From positions 1 through 48,706 of the forward strand of contig JANXRY010000026.1 of assembly GCA_025356635.1 (NCBI GenBank): a stretch of 48,706 nucleotides of DNA. The letters run 5' to 3'. Positions 48,608 to 48,706 of the stretch are shown one piece after another. Positions within the stretch are counted from its first letter, which is position 1, and each line of letters opens with the position of its first letter. This stretch comes from Gammaproteobacteria bacterium. GTDB lineage: Bacteria > Pseudomonadota > Gammaproteobacteria > Xanthomonadales > Xanthomonadaceae. The position numbers were made by a program, and so were the translations under genes. The notes below the pieces were generated by a model. That model ran no database searches. It saw only the letters and a list, made by a program, of their open reading frames with translations, and was not told where the DNA came from.

Positions 48608-48706
48608 GCCCCTGGCGATGACCTACTCTTGCATGCGAATTGCACACTACCATCGGCGCGGCTGCGTTTCACTTCCGAGTTCGGGAAGGGATCGGGTGGT
48701 TCCACA
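48608..48706 (-). rRNA. rrf: 5S ribosomal RNA (5' end outside window)
   Basis: The minus-strand text runs through GGAACCACCCGATCCC, CCGAACTCGGAAGTGAAACG, GCGCCGATGGTAGTG, and GCAAGAGTAGGTCATCGCC, the conserved body and 3' half of bacterial 5S rRNA. The 5' strand of the terminal helix lies beyond the right edge. The 3' end near 48608 is estimated from the terminal helix and the terminator just after it. As the last gene of an rrn operon, 23S should lie to the right. Confidence 0.95.

Overview
The window looks like chromosomal DNA from a high-GC gammaproteobacterium of the Xanthomonadales/Lysobacterales lineage (Rhodanobacteraceae or Lysobacteraceae are the best guesses). The reasons are a zwf product that resembles what I remember of Xanthomonas G6P dehydrogenases, two large TonB-dependent receptors (TBDRs), a lipoprotein form of the Dcp peptidase, the cell-shape and lipoate gene order, and very tight gene packing with many 4-nt ATGA/GTGA overlaps. 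The taxonomy is inference. No phage, transposase, CRISPR array or tRNA was seen. A 5S rRNA cut by the right edge shows that an rrn operon ends there.

Layout. 1-7 kb: the 3' end of an FtsX-type permease gene, a YedA-like exporter divergent from an Lrp/AsnC regulator, a decayed ada gene behind a hairpin repeat, the processing protease prc, and ybeD-lipB-lipA. 7-10.5 kb: dcp and a class III alcohol dehydrogenase gene on the plus strand, each followed by a clear terminator. 10.5-13.8 kb: dacC, rlpA and mltB (peptidoglycan enzymes). 13.9-33.9 kb: a 20-kb sugar island. 33.9-39.3 kb: mreB-mreC-mreD-mrdA-rodA, the rod-shape operon (minus strand). 39.4-40.4 kb: a PfkB-family kinase. 40.4-45.3 kb: a possible protein- or peptide-modification locus. 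It has a 2OG-Fe(II) oxygenase, a SAM methyltransferase with an odd N-terminal domain and a TPR-Asp/Asn beta-hydroxylase in one overlapping operon, divergent from a TPR-sulfotransferase. 45.4-48.3 kb: a second TBDR. 48.6 kb to the end: the rrn terminator and 5S rRNA.

The sugar island reads as a complete route from an extracellular beta-glucan to pyruvate. An Oar-like TBDR imports oligosaccharide across the outer membrane. A GH144-like lipoprotein and a 992-residue multidomain (alpha/alpha)6 enzyme would cut it. A lipoprotein binding protein, two permeases and an UgpC/MalK-type ATPase carry it across the inner membrane. A GH1 beta-glucosidase releases glucose, and glk, zwf, pgl, edd and eda oxidise it through the Entner-Doudoroff pathway. 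A LacI-type regulator sits between the uptake and catabolic arms. The same 14-bp operator, TGTAATCGCTTACA, lies in front of the TBDR and between the ATPase and GH1 genes, and a degenerate copy lies between lacI and zwf. This suggests one regulon.

The island sits exactly between rodA and mltB. In Pseudomonas these belong to one block, pbpA-rodA-mltB-rlpA-dacC-ybeD-lipB-lipA. Here that block is split twice: by the sugar island, and by dcp plus the dehydrogenase gene between dacC and ybeD. The most promising lead for something undescribed is the oxygenase/methyltransferase/hydroxylase/sulfotransferase locus next to the second TBDR.
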